Shown: positions 48,830-57,764, counted from the first letter of the stretch. The stretch is 64,000 nucleotides of DNA from Acidobacteriota bacterium (GCA_026707545.1 JAPOWR010000001.1:1703778-1767777); one strand, 5' to 3'. Notes: generated by a model not told the origin, from the letters alone. Numbers and translations are program-made.

Positions 48830-49684
48830 ATGGGCATCAAGATCGGCGACGTCTCGATCACCCCGATCATCGAGATCGACTACCCGGTTCCGGCGTCGTT
48901 CCTCCTGCCGGACGCCACGCCCGAGAACCTCGCACCGGACCTGGACTGGCTCGAGCCGCACTTCGTGACGCCGAACGGCGAGCGGCTCAAGATGATCATC
49001 CAGGCGTTCCTGGTCGAGTCGCGGGGACTCAAGATCGTCGTCGACACCTGCGTCGGCAACGACAAGAAGCGCGCCCTGCCGGCCTGGAACGAACTCGACG
49101 GACCGTTCCTCCAGGAGATCCGCGACGCCGGCTTCCCGCGCGAGCAGGTCGACCTCGTCGTCTGTACTCATCTCCACATCGACCACGTCGGCTGGAACAC
49201 GATGAAGGTCGACGGCGAGTGGGTGCCCACGTTCCCCAACGCCCGCTATGTCATGGCGCGGCCCGAGTTCGAGTACTGGCGCGACGAGGGCGAGGTCAAC
49301 TGGGGCGACGTCTTCGGCGACTCCGTGGCGCCAGTGTTCGAGGCGGGCCTCGTCGACCTCGTCGACTGTGACCACGAGATCAACCCCGAACTCCAGTTCT
49401 TCCCCACTCCCGGCCACACCCCGGGTCACTGCAGCATCGCCGTCTCCTCCGGCAGCGAGGAAGGAGTCATCTCGGGCGACGTGATGCACCATCCGTGTCA
49501 GTGCGCCCACCCCGAGTGGTGCTCGATTGCCGACGTCGACCGTGACGCCGCGGTCGCGGCCCGCCGCGGCTTCTGCGAGCGCTTCAGCGACACCGGAATC
49601 ACGGTCGTCGGCACTCATTGGGCCGCACCGACAGCGGTGCTGCTCACAGCGTACGGAGACGTCTGGAAGACGTGCGTTGACTGA
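48830..49684 (+). CDS. MBL-fold metallo-hydrolase
   Basis: The protein has 284 residues. H114-L-H116-I-D118-H119 is the HxHxDH zinc motif; FPTPGHTPGHCSIAV supplies the next His, and SGDVMHHP and VGTHWAAPT the remaining ligands. It is of the quorum-quenching lactonase/AttM-like group by general appearance. It could hydrolyse a lactone or thioester, perhaps a product of the preceding enzymes, 22 bp upstream. No signal peptide. Confidence 0.88.
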   Translation: MGIKIGDVSITPIIEIDYPVPASFLLPDATPENLAPDLDWLEPHFVTPNGERLKMIIQAFLVESRGLKIVVDTCVGNDKKRALPAWNELDGPFLQEIRDAGFPREQVDLVVCTHLHIDHVGWNTMKVDGEWVPTFPNARYVMARPEFEYWRDEGEVNWGDVFGDSVAPVFEAGLVDLVDCDHEINPELQFFPTPGHTPGHCSIAVSSGSEEGVISGDVMHHPCQCAHPEWCSIADVDRDAAVAARRGFCERFSDTGITVVGTHWAAPTAVLLTAYGDVWKTCVD

Positions 49685-49724
49685 GCCGCCGGGGACAACG
49701 ACTCCGTTACACTCCGCCACCGTC

Positions 49725-50207
49725 ATGACCGTCGTCCGGAAGCTGTTCACGCTGTCCGCCGTCGCCGCCACGGCCCTGTCGCTTGGAGCCTGCGGCAGCG
49801 GGGAGACGGGACCGCCGTTTCGTGAGGTCGCAGGCACGCGGCTGCTGATGGCCTCGGTCATGGAGCCGGCGGCCGACCACATCTGGGCGTCGGCCGGCAC
49901 GATCATCACTCCGGAGGAGACGATCGAGATCCAGCCGCAGACGGACGAGGAATGGACCCTCGTCCGCAACGCCGCGGTCACGATCGCCGAGTCGGGCAAC
50001 CTGCTGATGATGGACCGGCGCAGGCTGGACGACGAGGACTGGGTCGCCTGGTGCCGGGACCTGATCGACGCAGGCGACGCGGCGATGCAGGCCGCCAATG
50101 CCCAGGACGTCCAGGGCATCTTCGACATCGGCGAGCAAATCTACTTCGCCTGCGCCGGTTGCCACGCCCAGTACTGGGCCAACGATCCAAACCAGTTCCG
50201 TCAGTAG
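49725..50207 (+). CDS. Class II-type cytochrome c lipoprotein
   Basis: This 160-residue protein has a lipobox (LGAC, Cys23) and a C-terminal CAGCH haem motif (C143, C146, H147). The placement of the haem motif near the C-terminus of a helical protein is that of class II cytochromes (c', c556). It would be an outer-leaflet electron carrier or sensor in the periplasm. It is followed 11 bp later by a PepSY membrane protein, so the two may form a redox pair. Confidence 0.82.
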   Translation: MTVVRKLFTLSAVAATALSLGACGSGETGPPFREVAGTRLLMASVMEPAADHIWASAGTIITPEETIEIQPQTDEEWTLVRNAAVTIAESGNLLMMDRRRLDDEDWVAWCRDLIDAGDAAMQAANAQDVQGIFDIGEQIYFACAGCHAQYWANDPNQFRQ

Positions 50208-50218
50208 GTCCGACCGCG

Positions 50219-51775
50219 TTGCGGCGCGCGCTCGTCCTCCTCCACCGCTGGCTCGGCATCGCCGGCAACCTGCTGTTCGTGGTGTGGTTCGCCTCGGCGC
50301 TGGTCATGATGTACGCGCGGATGCCCGCGCTCGAGCCCGGTGATCGACTGAACCGCCTGCCGCCGCTCGACCTCGAGGCCGTGGCGGTCGATCCAGGGCG
50401 CGCGGCGGACGCGGCCGGCCTGGACACGGGCGCGGCGGAGATCCTCCAGCTTCGGCTCGGCATGGCCGGCGCACGACCGATCTACCGGCTTCGCACGTCC
50501 GCCGGCTGGACCGCCGTCTACGCGGACACCGGCAGCCAGATGCTCCAGCTTTCCGAGGAACAGGCAACCGCGATCGCCGCGCAGTTCGCGCGCCTGCCGG
50601 TTGCCGGCGGTGCCCTACCCCCACCTCGCTACGACCGGCTTCTGATCCGCCCCGACCAATGGACCCTGCAGGTCAGGCCCCTGTTTCCCGTCCACCGCAT
50701 CCATGCCGGCGGCGACGTGCTCTACGTCTCCGATCGCACCGCCGAAGTGGTCATGGAAACGACTCCCGTCTCCCGTTTCTGGGGCACCGCCGGCGCCGTG
50801 CTCCACTGGCTCTACTTCACGCCGCTCCGTTCACACTCGACGGTCTGGTACCAGTTGATCGTCTGGACGTCCGCCGCCGGCTGCGTGCTGACCCTCTCCG
50901 GCCTCGCCGTCGGCGTGATCCGCCTGACCCGGCGGAAACGCTCGCCGTACACGGGCATCATGCGCTGGCATCACTACAGCGGGCTGGTCTTCGGCACCGC
51001 CGCCTTCACCTGGGTCCTGAGCGGTGCGCTGTCGATGGATCCTTTTCGCTGGCAGGCGGGGCGCACGACGAGTGCGGCGCAGCACTCCGCGGTCGCGGGC
51101 GAAACGAGCGCCGTCAATCAACCGGATCTGGCCTCGATCCGGACCGCCCTGGAGTCGGTTTCGACCGGCTTCCGGCCGCGCGAAGTCGAGTTTCTCCAGT
51201 TCGCGGGTGAACCGCTGATGCTCGCCTACCGTCCGCCATTGTCGGGCGACGGCAGGGGTTACGGCGGTGGCACCTACAACGCCGGTCCCCTGTCGTTCCA
51301 GGCGGTGGTGCAACCCTTCGAGCACCGCCTCGTCACGCTGAATGGCGGTGCGCGCCGTCGTTTCAGCCGTCCCGAACTTCTTGCCGCGGCGACAGCTGCG
51401 ATGCCTGCGTCGAACGTCGTCGACGCGGTCGAGCTCGACGACTACGACGCCTACTACGACGACCGCCGCCATCGCCGCCTGCCGCTGCCCGTACTGCGAC
51501 TGCGCTTCGACGACCCGGTCGCCACCTGGCTCTATCTCAGTCCGTCACTCGGCCGAATCGTCCACCGCGAACAGCGGCAGAGCCGGATCGACCGCTGGCT
51601 CTACCGCGGACTCCATCGCCTGGACTTTCCCGGCTTCTACCACCGGCGGCCCTTGTGGGACCTCGTCGTGATCGTCCTGCTGCTGGGCGGCCTGTTCTCC
51701 GCCGCTTCTTCCCTCGCCCCAGCGGCAAAACGCCTCAGGCGCCACGCGGCGCGCCTGAGGCGTCGGGAAGGCTGA
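50219..51775 (+). CDS. PepSY-associated transmembrane protein
   Basis: The protein has 518 residues from TTG 50219. VLLHRWLGIAGNLLFVVWFASALVMMY is the first TM helix, with the HRW motif of PepSY_TM proteins. Three more TM segments follow (WYQLIVWTSAAGCVLTLSGLAVGVI; WHHYSGLVFGTAAFTWVLSGALSM; and a C-terminal helix). WHHYSG and the flanking His residues suggest haem ligation, as in the iron-reductase-like members. It probably passes electrons across the inner membrane, with the adjacent cytochrome as partner; inference. The last codons lie in a strong hairpin. Confidence 0.83.
   Translation: MRRALVLLHRWLGIAGNLLFVVWFASALVMMYARMPALEPGDRLNRLPPLDLEAVAVDPGRAADAAGLDTGAAEILQLRLGMAGARPIYRLRTSAGWTAVYADTGSQMLQLSEEQATAIAAQFARLPVAGGALPPPRYDRLLIRPDQWTLQVRPLFPVHRIHAGGDVLYVSDRTAEVVMETTPVSRFWGTAGAVLHWLYFTPLRSHSTVWYQLIVWTSAAGCVLTLSGLAVGVIRLTRRKRSPYTGIMRWHHYSGLVFGTAAFTWVLSGALSMDPFRWQAGRTTSAAQHSAVAGETSAVNQPDLASIRTALESVSTGFRPREVEFLQFAGEPLMLAYRPPLSGDGRGYGGGTYNAGPLSFQAVVQPFEHRLVTLNGGARRRFSRPELLAAATAAMPASNVVDAVELDDYDAYYDDRRHRRLPLPVLRLRFDDPVATWLYLSPSLGRIVHREQRQSRIDRWLYRGLHRLDFPGFYHRRPLWDLVVIVLLLGGLFSAASSLAPAAKRLRRHAARLRRREG
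51730..51763. terminator. 13-bp perfect hairpin at end of PepSY gene
   Basis: ACGCCTCAGGCGC (51730-51742) and GCGCCTGAGGCGT (51751-51763) form a perfect 13-bp stem with an 8-base loop just before the stop codon. The CGCCTCAG core is shared with the hairpin at 19282-19304. It is likely an RNA 3'-end or repeat-derived structure. Confidence 0.55.
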
Positions 51776-51822
51776 CGGAGCGCAGAACCGGCTCCGGGCG
51801 AAGCGAGCATCCTGCTCACGAC

Positions 51823-51880
51823 TCCAGAAGCCGGCGCTTCGCGCGCCGGGTTGCCGGCGAGAACGCCGGCGCACCCAGTC
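51823..51880. repeat. Dispersed intergenic repeat with GCCGGCG palindrome, copy 2
   Basis: This copy repeats the block at 25166-25200 (CAGAAGCCGGCG ... ACGCCGGCGCACCCAGT) with an additional GC-rich insertion that itself can pair (GCGCTTCGCGCGCC). It fills most of the gap between the PepSY and DUF6152 genes. Confidence 0.6.
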
Positions 51881-51883
51881 CGT

Positions 51884-52324
51884 TTACCGAGGCGGCTCGG
51901 TCGGGTCGCGGCCGTCGCGCGGCGCGCCGGTGCCCGAGGAGCCCATGAAGATCTTGCTGCCGTCCTCGAAGGTGACGTCACGGCCATTCGCGCGCCGTGA
52001 GCGATCCTTGCTCTGGTAGCCGTCGACGATGATGACGGTGCCCGGCAGGAGGTCGTCACGGGAGAGGCCGCGCCGCAGCAGGGTGTTGGGCGTGCCGCCC
52101 TCGACCATCCAGACGTGCTTCGTGCCGTCATCCTCGGTGTGCTCCATGTGAATCCAGGTGTGCGGATTGACCCACTCGACCTTGACGACCGGGCCCTTCA
52201 GCAGCAGGGGACGGTTGGGATCGAACTCGGCGCCGAAAGCGTGGTGAGCTACCAAGGGCACCGTCACCGCGATTGCCGCGACGACAAAGCCGACTCCCGT
52301 GATGATCATGGCTCGCTTACTCAT
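51884..52324 (-). CDS. DUF6152-like small secreted protein
   Basis: This 146-residue protein has an N-terminal hydrophobic segment (MIITGVGFVVAAIAVTVPLVA) followed by HHAFGAEFDPNRPLLLKGPVVKVEWVNPHTWIHM. HHAF and VEWVNPH are the hallmarks of DUF6152, a small OB-like periplasmic domain of unknown role. The end (GSKIFMGSSGTGAPRDG) fits too. It lies downstream of three secreted proteins on the same strand, a linkage common for this family. Confidence 0.82.
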   Translation of the reverse strand: MSKRAMIITGVGFVVAAIAVTVPLVAHHAFGAEFDPNRPLLLKGPVVKVEWVNPHTWIHMEHTEDDGTKHVWMVEGGTPNTLLRRGLSRDDLLPGTVIIVDGYQSKDRSRRANGRDVTFEDGSKIFMGSSGTGAPRDGRDPTEPPR

Positions 52325-52414
52325 GGACGTCTCTCACTCCTAGGTTGATGTCAGTGGGTGTGTCCGTAGGTTCTCGATCTGTTCGCCAACCCTAGCAGGG
52401 TCGGCGGGGTCTAC

Positions 52415-53500
52415 CTACTCTCCGGAGCCGCTCGAGTGGGCGGCCTTGGCCATCGCCTCCTGCTCCAGCAGGCGGGCGCCGCGCATGATGTTGCCCAGCG
52501 CGTAGTTGCCCTCGTGGCAGGCGTACTCGTAGAGGAGTGTGTCGGTACGCGGCCAGACGTACTCTCCGCTCCACGACTCGGTCCAGGTGTTCGGATCCTC
52601 GACCGTGAACTGGTACAGCACGTGGTCCTCGTCGATCGGCGAGAAGCGCTCGATGGTGTGCAGGTCCCTGGTCGCCGAGCGCAGTGCGACGCGATCGCCG
52701 AAGTTCTTCGTGTCGATGACGAGGGTGTCACCGTCCCACCAGCCGATCGAGTCGCCCAACCACCGCCGCTCCGTCTCCGGCAGATGCTCTCCGCCGATTC
52801 GCACGATGCGAGCATCGTGGACCATCTCGACCAGGATCATCAGGTGATCCTCGGTCTGCACGATCCGCTTCAGGTTGTTGTAGAGCGCCGGCAGCATCGG
52901 CGGTCCGGCGGTGGAGCTGAAACCGAGCAGGCAGCGCTCCGCAAGCGGCCGGAGCTCCGGATCGTCGTAAGGTCCAACCCCGTCGCGCTCCAGCCACCAC
53001 GCCTCCCCCGTGTTGGCCCGGAAGAAGCCTCGGCGCGCCGCGAAGCGCTCCCGCGCAGCCTCCGTCACCGGCGGATGGCGCCCGTTCTTCGGGTGCGTGA
53101 TGATCGAGGTTCGGAACTTGCCGTCCACCTCGAACACGTCCGTGCCGTTGTCGATCCAGAACGAGTTGTAGCCGCCGACGTTACCGGCCGCACCAGGCGA
53201 ACCGTCACCGCCGTCTGGAGGCGCTTCCCGGTCCGGATCGCTGGCCTGAGACGTCGCAGCGCGGAACAAGGCGGCCTGCTTCACCCTGCTCTCGGCCTCT
53301 TCGCGGCTCATGAACAGCTTGTCGCCGAACGCCTGTGGCCGCGCGAGCGGAGTCAGGGTGGCGACATCGTAGTGACCCGAGAAATCGGGGCGGCCCGAAG
53401 CGGTGCGGGGAACGTCCCCGTCACCGGCCGCCATCACGGGAGCTGCCACTACGACCAGAGCGACAACGGTCAGAGATGCCTTCAGTCCTGGTTCACGCAT
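52415..53500 (-). CDS. Secreted protein of the SGRPDFSG family (paralogue A)
   Basis: The protein has 361 residues with a signal peptide (LTVVALVVVAAPVMA). It then reads DVPRTASGRPDFSGHYDVATLTPLARP, GGYNSFWIDNGTDVFEVDGKFRTSIITHPKNGRHPP, WWDGDTLVIDTKNF and YEYACHEGNYALGNIMRGAR. The function is not known to me; the family is abundant in acidobacteria-like genomes. It is a close paralogue of the protein at 54612-55640. ATG 53500 is the start of the signal peptide. Confidence 0.8.
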   Translation of the reverse strand: MREPGLKASLTVVALVVVAAPVMAAGDGDVPRTASGRPDFSGHYDVATLTPLARPQAFGDKLFMSREEAESRVKQAALFRAATSQASDPDREAPPDGGDGSPGAAGNVGGYNSFWIDNGTDVFEVDGKFRTSIITHPKNGRHPPVTEAARERFAARRGFFRANTGEAWWLERDGVGPYDDPELRPLAERCLLGFSSTAGPPMLPALYNNLKRIVQTEDHLMILVEMVHDARIVRIGGEHLPETERRWLGDSIGWWDGDTLVIDTKNFGDRVALRSATRDLHTIERFSPIDEDHVLYQFTVEDPNTWTESWSGEYVWPRTDTLLYEYACHEGNYALGNIMRGARLLEQEAMAKAAHSSGSGE

Positions 53501-53565
53501 GGTGGATCTCGCTTCGGGTACCGTCCGGCGGGCCCTGGAGGGCCCACCGGAACCTTCCTGGGGCC

Positions 53566-54492
53566 CTAGTCGACCAGTTTCATCCGCGGCAGCGGGTTCC
53601 GCCGGTACTCGCCGTACATCAACTCCTCGACGAACTCCACGCAACGGAAGTCCATCAGACGCGCGTTCGGCTCCATCCGCCGGTAGAGGGGCATCTCGAT
53701 CGTCCACGGCTCCGTGTAGGTCATCGGGTCCGTGAGCGTCGCCTCGTAGTGCATGTGGTTCGGGCCGGCCAGCGTGTAGCGCTCCTCCACGTGCAACTGG
53801 TTGCTGTAGTGGTTGCCCGAACGGTCGAGCCAGCCGCCGCAGCCGGGCATGTCGCCCTCGCGCTCCGCGCAGTCCTTCGCCAGGAGCCCGCTGACGTCCA
53901 CGACCAGTGTGTCGCCCTCCCAGCGGCCATAGGACGTCCCCATCCAGCTGTCGACCTGCGAGGGCTTCAGCTCCTCCATGTAGATGTCACGAACCGCTCC
54001 GGCGTACTGGTAGGCGATGAAGACCGCGTTCTCGCTGTGGAAGATCTGGAATGGCTGCGGCATGTAGGTCGCCCGCGGCACGCCAGGCAGGTAGCAGAAG
54101 ACCTCCTGGTCACGGGTGGACCAGTTCGCCATGTTGTCGTTCTTCCTGGCGAGTGCCTCATCCGTGTACGGGATCTTCCCGCCGCCCTTGATCACGCCCA
54201 TGCCCGGCGGCACCGAACCGACCGCGCCGAAGTTGAGGACCTCGGCCGCGGGCAGCGGACCGTGCGGACCCTCGCGCAGCTGCATCGCGGCGCGCGCCAT
54301 GTGCAGCTCGAGATCGTAGTTCGCCTCGTTCAGGGCCTGCCAGATGCCGTTCAGATCCGGATGACCGTCCGACAGCCGCTCCGGCTCGAAGTCCTGGGCC
54401 GCAAGCGGCGCCACCGCCACGGCGAGAACCGCGACCGCAGCCACGGTAGATCGACAAAACACGCTAGTTCCGAGTCTCATGACGTTGGCCAT
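53566..54492 (-). CDS. Secreted protein related to the SGRPDFSG family
   Basis: This 308-residue protein has a signal peptide ending near APLAAQ. RLSDGHPDLNGIWQALNEANYD is the equivalent of the SGRPDFSG start in its neighbours, and YGRWEGDTLVVDVSG matches their WDGDTLVID segment. Six Cys occur in the mature part, with CAEREGDMPGCGG in the middle. The fold may be a beta-propeller-like or jelly-roll hydrolase, but I cannot assign a function. It lies between two paralogues in one operon. Confidence 0.78.
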   Translation of the reverse strand: MANVMRLGTSVFCRSTVAAVAVLAVAVAPLAAQDFEPERLSDGHPDLNGIWQALNEANYDLELHMARAAMQLREGPHGPLPAAEVLNFGAVGSVPPGMGVIKGGGKIPYTDEALARKNDNMANWSTRDQEVFCYLPGVPRATYMPQPFQIFHSENAVFIAYQYAGAVRDIYMEELKPSQVDSWMGTSYGRWEGDTLVVDVSGLLAKDCAEREGDMPGCGGWLDRSGNHYSNQLHVEERYTLAGPNHMHYEATLTDPMTYTEPWTIEMPLYRRMEPNARLMDFRCVEFVEELMYGEYRRNPLPRMKLVD

Positions 54493-54611
54493 ACTCCTCT
54501 TCGGCAGACGCCGGGTTGTCCGAACGGAATGAAGGCGAACCCTGTCACCTTAGGCGAATGGGGTCAACCCCGGAGCGGTCGGCCCGCACAGCCTCCCCGT
54601 AAGGCCGCCGA

Positions 54612-55640
54612 CTACTGCCGCCCGTGCTTTTCGACGTACTGCTGCTCCAGGTACCGCGCGCCGCGGAGCGTGTTGCCCATCGAGTAGTTCCCCTCCTGGC
54701 ACGCGAACTCGTACAGGCGATCGTCGGTGCGCGGCCAGGGCAGCGACCCGCTGTAGGGGGCGGTGAACTCCGGGTCGTTCACCGTGTACTCGTAGAACAA
54801 GGAGTCCTTGTCCTGGAAGCGGAGGCGCTCGATGACGTGCATCCCTTCCCGGTGGAAACCCCAGTCGCCCAGATGGTTCCTCGTCTCGATCACCAGAGTG
54901 TCCCCATCCCACCGGCCGATCGAGTCGCCCGCGTAGGAGCGGTAGTCCTCCGGAATGGGTTCAGCCCCGAGGCGCACGATCCGGGCCCAATGCATCCACT
55001 CGATCAGGATGACGACGTGGCTGTCGGTCTGGACGATCGTCTTCAGGTTGTTGTAGGCCCTCGGGCCGATCGGCATCGTCGATCCCTGGTGGAAGACGCA
55101 GCGGTTGCCGAGGGTGAGCGATTCCGGCCCGTCGTAGGGGTCGTCCCCGTTCTCCAGCCACCAGGCCGTGCCCGTGTTCTCATAGCCGAAGGGTGGCAGC
55201 TTGTCGAAGCGCGCCTTACCCGCCTCGGTTCGCGGCGGCAACCGGCCGTTCGGCGGATCCGTGATGACCGAGGTCCGGTACTTGCCGTCGACCTTGAAGG
55301 CAGCCGTGCCCCGATCGAGCCAGAAGGCGTTGTAGGCGCCGACGCCCCGGTATCCCTCCTCCGAGCGGCCCGCGATCACGCCTCGGTTCGGGTCACGGAC
55401 TTCCTGATCGCGGGCGTTGGCCGCAACCATTCCGTCGGCGATCGCTTTCGCCTCCTCTTCGGTGAAGTACTCCCGGTCGCCGAACCGGGGATCACGCTCC
55501 AGCGGCGTCAGGAAGGAGAGGTCGTAGTTGCCGGAGAAGTCCGGGCGCCCGCTCGGCGTGCGTGGAATGTCCTCGGCCGCGAGGCTCGGCACGAGCAGCA
55601 GGCTGATCGCTGCACACAGGGAAGGGGCTCGGGTCTTCAT
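54612..55640 (-). CDS. Secreted protein of the SGRPDFSG family (paralogue B)
   Basis: The protein has 342 residues with a signal peptide (MKTRAPSLCAAISLLLVPSLA). DIPRTPSGRPDFSGNYDLSFLTPLERDPRFGDREYFTEEEA, GAYNAFWLDRGTAAFKVDGKYRTSVI and YEFACQEGNYSMGNTLRGARYLEQQ match paralogue A along its whole length. GGAGG lies 7 bases before ATG 55640. No function is assigned. It is the first gene of the leftward group 55640 to 51884. Confidence 0.8.
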   Translation of the reverse strand: MKTRAPSLCAAISLLLVPSLAAEDIPRTPSGRPDFSGNYDLSFLTPLERDPRFGDREYFTEEEAKAIADGMVAANARDQEVRDPNRGVIAGRSEEGYRGVGAYNAFWLDRGTAAFKVDGKYRTSVITDPPNGRLPPRTEAGKARFDKLPPFGYENTGTAWWLENGDDPYDGPESLTLGNRCVFHQGSTMPIGPRAYNNLKTIVQTDSHVVILIEWMHWARIVRLGAEPIPEDYRSYAGDSIGRWDGDTLVIETRNHLGDWGFHREGMHVIERLRFQDKDSLFYEYTVNDPEFTAPYSGSLPWPRTDDRLYEFACQEGNYSMGNTLRGARYLEQQYVEKHGRQ

Positions 55641-55707
55641 GCTCGACCTCCTGAGACTCGCTGTTCGTGAACGAAACGAGCCTAGCAGCGCGGCCCAGCC
55701 CCTGAGA

Positions 55708-55938
55708 TCAACCGCTCCGCATCCGCGACAACCAGAGCACGACGGAAAAGACACCGCCGCCGAGAAGACCCAGGATCGCGAGTACCGGCGGCCAGATGTC
55801 GACCAACGGCGCGATCGCAAGCGCGCCGGGCGCGACGTTGTCGGTGATCTCGATGAGTGCACCGACGAGCGCTCCGGCGGCCGCCCAGATCAGGGGCATC
55901 CTGAGTGGACCGGGGACGCGTTCCATCCATCTCTTCAT
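55708..55938 (-). CDS. Small membrane protein, two TM segments
   Basis: This 76-residue protein starts MKRWMERVPGPLRMPLIWAAAGALVGA, with a GGAGAG site just upstream. It has two hydrophobic segments (about 17-33 and 47-68) joined by a short loop with an acidic residue, ending in LSRMRSG. It lies 14 bp downstream of the large membrane protein and in the same direction, so it is probably a small subunit or accessory of it. I recognise no family. Confidence 0.68.
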   Translation of the reverse strand: MKRWMERVPGPLRMPLIWAAAGALVGALIEITDNVAPGALAIAPLVDIWPPVLAILGLLGGGVFSVVLWLSRMRSG

Positions 55939-55952
55939 GACAACTCTCTCCC

Positions 55953-57338
55953 TCACTTGAAGCCGAACAGGGGCGGAAAGACGAGCACGACGAAGGCCGC
56001 CCACGCGGCGTAGACGGGCAGATAGGCCGTCTGCCAGCGCACGAGGGCGGAAAACGGACCGCGGCCGGCCAGGAAGCGCCCGTACAACCAGGCCGACCAG
56101 GACAGGTTGACCAGCAGAACGAGGTTCTCGCCCAGTGCCGCCACCTTGTTCGGACTGAGGCCGAACTCGGAGATCCGCCCGGCGATGGCGGCGAGCGCGA
56201 CGATGTCGACGACCAGAGCGCAGACGATGAGTAGTAGCTGAACACCGTCGAACAGTCCCCGTGGAGCCTGCGGGTCGCGGGCGGAGACCGCATAGAGCAG
56301 GAGACCGAGAACGAGCGCCAGGAGGAGGTCGAAGGCAATGAGCACCTCCCGCTCCACGTCGACGCCCCTGCCCGTCCACACCATGGTGGCGAGGAAGGCG
56401 AGCAGCACCGCCGCGAACAGGGGCGTGAACAGCCTTGTCAGCACCGGCGCCATGTTCTCGACCACGCTCTGCTTGGCCTCCACGAGCCACGCGGCGACGA
56501 TGACGGCACCCATCGCGCCACATGGGAACAGCCACTGCAGCACCAGCTCGTTGACGTCCGCGCCAATCGCGTCGAAAGCGAGGCTGGTGAAGGCCATGAG
56601 GACGCCGCCGCCGAGCGCGATGAGAACGTAGTAGATGAACAGCTCGCCCGAGAAGCGCACGAAGTCCATCCGGCCACTGCCCTCGCGCCAGCGTCCGCCG
56701 GTGTAGGCAACGCCCACGGCGAGCCACAGCGCGATCGGCAGGTGCAGCGCCGCGAGCGTCAGCGTGTGGCCGGGCGGCACGGACGGGAAGGAGTTGATGG
56801 CCACCCCGCCAACGGCGAACGCCAGCGCCAGGCGGACGCAGCCTGCGCGGTTCAACCGGCGCTTCCACGCGAAGTAGCCCGCCAGGAACGGGAGAACGAA
56901 GAAACTGACGTTCGGGAAGTAGAGAAGGCGGTTGTCGAAGAAGCCCTCTCCCGATCCGATCTGTGGATAGCCGAACAGTTCAGGCAACTTGATCGCCACC
57001 GCCGCGGCGAACGCCAGCGCCAGCACGACCCAGGTCTCGCGTGACGCCGCCCGCGCCGCGGCACCATCCGCGACAGCCGGCATCACGAGCTGCTTCCACA
57101 GCCGCTCGGAGTGCTCGCGCGCGAACTCGCGCGAGACCGCGTCGAGATTGCCCATCCGCTTGACCGCCACCAGGAACGCCTCGTCGGCGGCGAGCCCCCG
57201 TTCGCGGAGTGCCGCCACCACGTCGCGCAGGTGGCCCTCGAGCTCCTCCACGTCGGCCTCGTCGATCGCCGGGCGACGTCTCAGCCAGTTGCGCCACTGG
57301 CTGATCTGCGCTTCGAGGGTTTCGTCGTGCGTCACCAT
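55953..57338 (-). CDS. Multi-spanning membrane protein with permease-prefix-like N-terminus
   Basis: The protein has 461 residues. Residues 1-85 (LEAQISQWRNWLRRRPAIDEADVEELEGHLRDVVAALRERGLAADEAFLVAVKRMGN) are a helical prefix domain like those at the start of many ABC permeases in acidobacteria and firmicutes. About ten TM helices follow, resembling DUF4153-type proteins. Its start overlaps the PadR gene by seven bases (ATGGTGA), so it is translated with its regulator. No ATPase is adjacent. The role may be envelope stress or transport; not assigned. Confidence 0.8.
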   Translation of the reverse strand: MVTHDETLEAQISQWRNWLRRRPAIDEADVEELEGHLRDVVAALRERGLAADEAFLVAVKRMGNLDAVSREFAREHSERLWKQLVMPAVADGAAARAASRETWVVLALAFAAAVAIKLPELFGYPQIGSGEGFFDNRLLYFPNVSFFVLPFLAGYFAWKRRLNRAGCVRLALAFAVGGVAINSFPSVPPGHTLTLAALHLPIALWLAVGVAYTGGRWREGSGRMDFVRFSGELFIYYVLIALGGGVLMAFTSLAFDAIGADVNELVLQWLFPCGAMGAVIVAAWLVEAKQSVVENMAPVLTRLFTPLFAAVLLAFLATMVWTGRGVDVEREVLIAFDLLLALVLGLLLYAVSARDPQAPRGLFDGVQLLLIVCALVVDIVALAAIAGRISEFGLSPNKVAALGENLVLLVNLSWSAWLYGRFLAGRGPFSALVRWQTAYLPVYAAWAAFVVLVFPPLFGFK

Positions 57339-57718
57339 GCCGGTGCGAGTGCCCAGTCCGGCCTCGCCTGCCAGGTCCGGTCCGCCGGCAGGGACACCCT
57401 CCAGATCCCCCGCAGCGTGCGGTCCACCGCCTGCCACTGCCGGCGCTGCGTCTTCAGGCGCGCCCTACCCGCCTTCGTGATTCGGTAGTACCGGCGCCGC
57501 CGGCCCGTCTCCGCCTTCATCCAGCGCGCCTCGACATAGCCCAGCCGCTCAAGTCGATGCAGGACGGGATAGAGCATGCCGTCCGTCCATCGGAGTTGAC
57601 CGTCCGACAGCTCGCCGACCCGCTTGATGATCGCGTAGCCGTAGCTGTCGCCCTCGACCAGGATCGCCAGCACGAGTGGCGCCGCGGAAGCGGCTACGAG
57701 GTCCTTGCTGATGTCCAT
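57332..57718 (-). CDS. PadR-family transcriptional regulator
   Basis: This 128-residue winged-helix protein has LVLAILVEGDSYGYAIIKRVGELSDGQLRWTDGMLYPVLHRLERLGYVEARWM, the PadR signature with its recognition helix and YPVLHRLE wing start, then GRRRRYYRITKAGRARL. GGAGGGGGAAG precedes ATG 57718. PadR proteins repress the adjacent membrane protein gene, which here overlaps it by seven bases. A candidate operator is noted at 57765-57786. Confidence 0.92.
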   Translation of the reverse strand: MDISKDLVAASAAPLVLAILVEGDSYGYAIIKRVGELSDGQLRWTDGMLYPVLHRLERLGYVEARWMKAETGRRRRYYRITKAGRARLKTQRRQWQAVDRTLRGIWRVSLPADRTWQARPDWALAPAW

Positions 57719-57764
57719 CTTCCCCCTCCAACGTCGACCGGAACGCGACGTGGCCGTATGCATA

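Noticed and set aside
47098..49371. A 757-codon open frame on the plus strand
   Set aside because: It overlaps the lyase and MBL genes in another phase and is dominated by Arg, Gly and Pro without family motifs.
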